From positions 1 through 5,766 of the forward strand of contig JBFWUM010000101.1 of the NCBI GenBank assembly GCA_050247255.1: a DNA stretch of 5,766 nucleotides, read 5' to 3'. This document shows positions 4,573 to 5,766 of the stretch, piece after piece (position 1 is the first letter of the stretch; each line of letters begins with the position of its first letter). The translations under genes and the position numbers were made by a program. Origin of the DNA: JBFWUM01 sp050247255. Its GTDB lineage: Bacteria; Acidobacteriota; Vicinamibacteria; Vicinamibacterales; UBA2999. The notes under the pieces are model-generated. The model was not told where the DNA came from. It saw only the letters and a program-made list of their open reading frames with translations, and did not search any database.

Positions 4573-5766
4573 TCAGACCGCCTGCAGCTGCGACGGCCGC
4601 GCCTTGGTGAGCGGGAAGCGCAGCGTGAAGGTGCTGCCGAGGCCGATCTCGCTGGTCACGGCAATCGTCCCGCCCAGCTGCTCCACGACCTTCTTCGAGA
4701 TCGCCAGGCCGAGGCCGAGCCCGCGCCGCTTGGTGGTGACGAAGTCGTCGAAGATCGTCTCCAGCCGCTCGGGCGGGATGCCGCAGCCGGTGTCGCCGAA
4801 CTCGATCACCGCCTGGTCGTTGATCCGGTTGGTGCGGATGACGACGCGGCCGTGGGGCGGGGTGGCCTGGAAGGCGTTGGTGATCAGGTTGCGGTAGACG
4901 CGGTTGAGCGCGAACAGGTCGCCCTCGATGTAGAGCGGCCCGAACACCAGCTCGGTGACGAAGGTGATGCCGGACGTCTCGGCGCCGGTCTGCATCGACT
5001 CGGCCACTTCGGTGATCGCCTTGTTGACGTCGAGCGGGAACTTCTCGAGCGGCAGCGGCCGGGCGATGTTGCGCAGGTCGTCGAGCACGCGCTTCACCTG
5101 GGCCAGCTCGCGCTCGACCGTGCGCTTGAAGTTCTCCCGGTACTCCAGGTCGTCGAACATCTTGACGATCAGCTTGCAGCTGTTGCCGATGTTCTGGATC
5201 GGGTGCGACAGGTCGTGCACCAGGCCGACGGCGATGCGGCCGAACATCGCCTGGCGCTCCTTCTTGCGGACGTCCTCCTGGAGCTCGACGAGGCGGTCGG
5301 CCATGTTGTTGAAGGCGCTTCCGAGCTGGCCGATCTCGTCGCTCGAGTCGACGCTGACGCGCTCGTCGAGGCGGCCGCTGGCCAGCGCGCGCGTGCCGCG
5401 GGTCAGCGCCAGGATCGGGTTGATGAACCGCCGCCCCCAGAAGTAGCCGGCGGCCAGCATGGCCAGCAGCGCCAGGGTGATGGCGACGACCAGCTGCTGC
5501 TGCAGCCGGTTGGGGATGGCGAACGCCTCGCTCACCGGCTGCTCGACGATGACCGTCCACCCCAGCGCGGGGATGACCGCGCCGACGCCGAGCACGTCTT
5601 CGCGCGTCCCGGCGTACTGGGCCGAGGTCCCGGCCTCCGCGCCGCGCTGCAGGGCCTGGACGATCGGGTGGTCGCGTAGGTTGTCGCCGCGGGCGACGCG
5701 TGACTTGGCGTCCTGGTCGCCGTGGGCGAGCAGCAGCCCGTCGCGGGCGACGACGAGGGCGCGGCC
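4573..5766 (-). CDS. Membrane sensor histidine kinase: Cache-like sensor, HAMP, kinase (N-terminus beyond window)
   Basis: The frame is open from the right edge (5766) to TGA at 4575-4573: 397 visible residues, the true start lying outside. A GTG at 5595 is internal, because conserved sensor sequence continues upstream of it. Seen, by visible residue: the end of an extracytoplasmic Cache-like domain (about 1-85; ALVVARDGLLLAHGD 3-17, GWTVIVEQPVSEAF 69-82); one membrane segment (about 92-110); HAMP (about 111-168; INPILALTRGTRAL, then DEIGQLGSAFNNMADRL); the H box GLVHDLSHPIQNI (181-193) with H184 as likely phosphoacceptor; the N box NLITNAFQA (293-301); G1 DTGCGIP (325-331); and G2 GLGLGLAISKKV (349-360). 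It autophosphorylates in response to an external ligand and passes phosphate to a response regulator; neither ligand nor partner is visible. It converges on the HU gene, and no clear minus-strand terminator follows it. Confidence 0.93.
   Translation of the reverse strand, partial: GRALVVARDGLLLAHGDQDAKSRVARGDNLRDHPIVQALQRGAEAGTSAQYAGTREDVLGVGAVIPALGWTVIVEQPVSEAFAIPNRLQQQLVVAITLALLAMLAAGYFWGRRFINPILALTRGTRALASGRLDERVSVDSSDEIGQLGSAFNNMADRLVELQEDVRKKERQAMFGRIAVGLVHDLSHPIQNIGNSCKLIVKMFDDLEYRENFKRTVERELAQVKRVLDDLRNIARPLPLEKFPLDVNKAITEVAESMQTGAETSGITFVTELVFGPLYIEGDLFALNRVYRNLITNAFQATPPHGRVVIRTNRINDQAVIEFGDTGCGIPPERLETIFDDFVTTKRRGLGLGLAISKKVVEQLGGTIAVTSEIGLGSTFTLRFPLTKARPSQLQAV

Noticed and set aside
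4148..5560. Minus-strand 470-codon open frame crossing the kinase, repeats and HU region
   Set aside because: Pro/Arg/Ala-rich and out of frame with the kinase. It also crosses the terminator and runs antisense to HU; its FRLKAEAT segment is the translated repeat, not protein.
4537..5679. Plus-strand open frame of 380 codons opposite the histidine kinase
   Set aside because: Biased Asp/Val/Leu/Arg-rich translation with no motif; antisense to a clear HAMP/kinase gene and starting within the terminator T-run.
1..5766. Search for tRNA/rRNA genes, CRISPR arrays, transposases, integrases or attachment sites
   Set aside because: None seen: no regularly spaced repeats, no cloverleaf-like stretch and no recombinase motifs in any frame read.

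Overview
This is a GC-rich bacterial window with six protein-coding genes, two of them cut by the window edges. The style of the proteins and a short palindromic repeat whose reverse-strand reading is the peptide FRLKAEAT suggest an Acidobacteriota (Vicinamibacteria-like) genome. That is recollection-based inference; there is no rRNA or tRNA to test it.

Layout. From the left edge to base 3990 four genes lie on the minus strand. In transcription order they are queF (preQ0 reductase, 3990-3646), a stand-alone Smr-domain gene (3632-3366), a 743-residue SNF2/RapA-type DNA helicase/translocase (3292-1061), and the first 356 residues of an Eco57I-like DNA methyltransferase (1070 to beyond base 1). 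The methyltransferase has no stop codon in the window, so it is easily missed, but its frame is open from an ATG that overlaps the helicase stop by 10 bases. A 176-bp divergent intergenic region (3991-4166) separates queF from an HU-family nucleoid protein on the plus strand (4167-4466). It holds a good sigma70-type promoter for the HU gene and an extended -10 for queF so close to the ATG that the queF mRNA should be leaderless or nearly so. After the HU gene come two direct copies of a palindromic repeat flanking a strong intrinsic terminator. A sensor histidine kinase on the minus strand (4573 to beyond 5766) follows and converges on the HU gene.

How the parts fit. The helicase and methyltransferase look like one translationally coupled, two-gene DNA-modification/translocation module, probably an anti-phage restriction-like system. 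The N-terminal region of the methyltransferase resembles the nuclease-like region of fused restriction-methylases but shows no E-x-K catalytic motif. The nuclease, if any, is therefore unseen, lies further downstream, or is absent. The module sits 3' of queF and smr on the same strand with small gaps (13 and 73 bp), so it may be read from the queF promoter. No integrase, tRNA or insertion sequence is visible. HU and the histidine kinase appear to be unrelated chromosomal genes.

No stretch over 300 bp lacks a gene. No CRISPR array, tRNA, rRNA or riboswitch was recognised.
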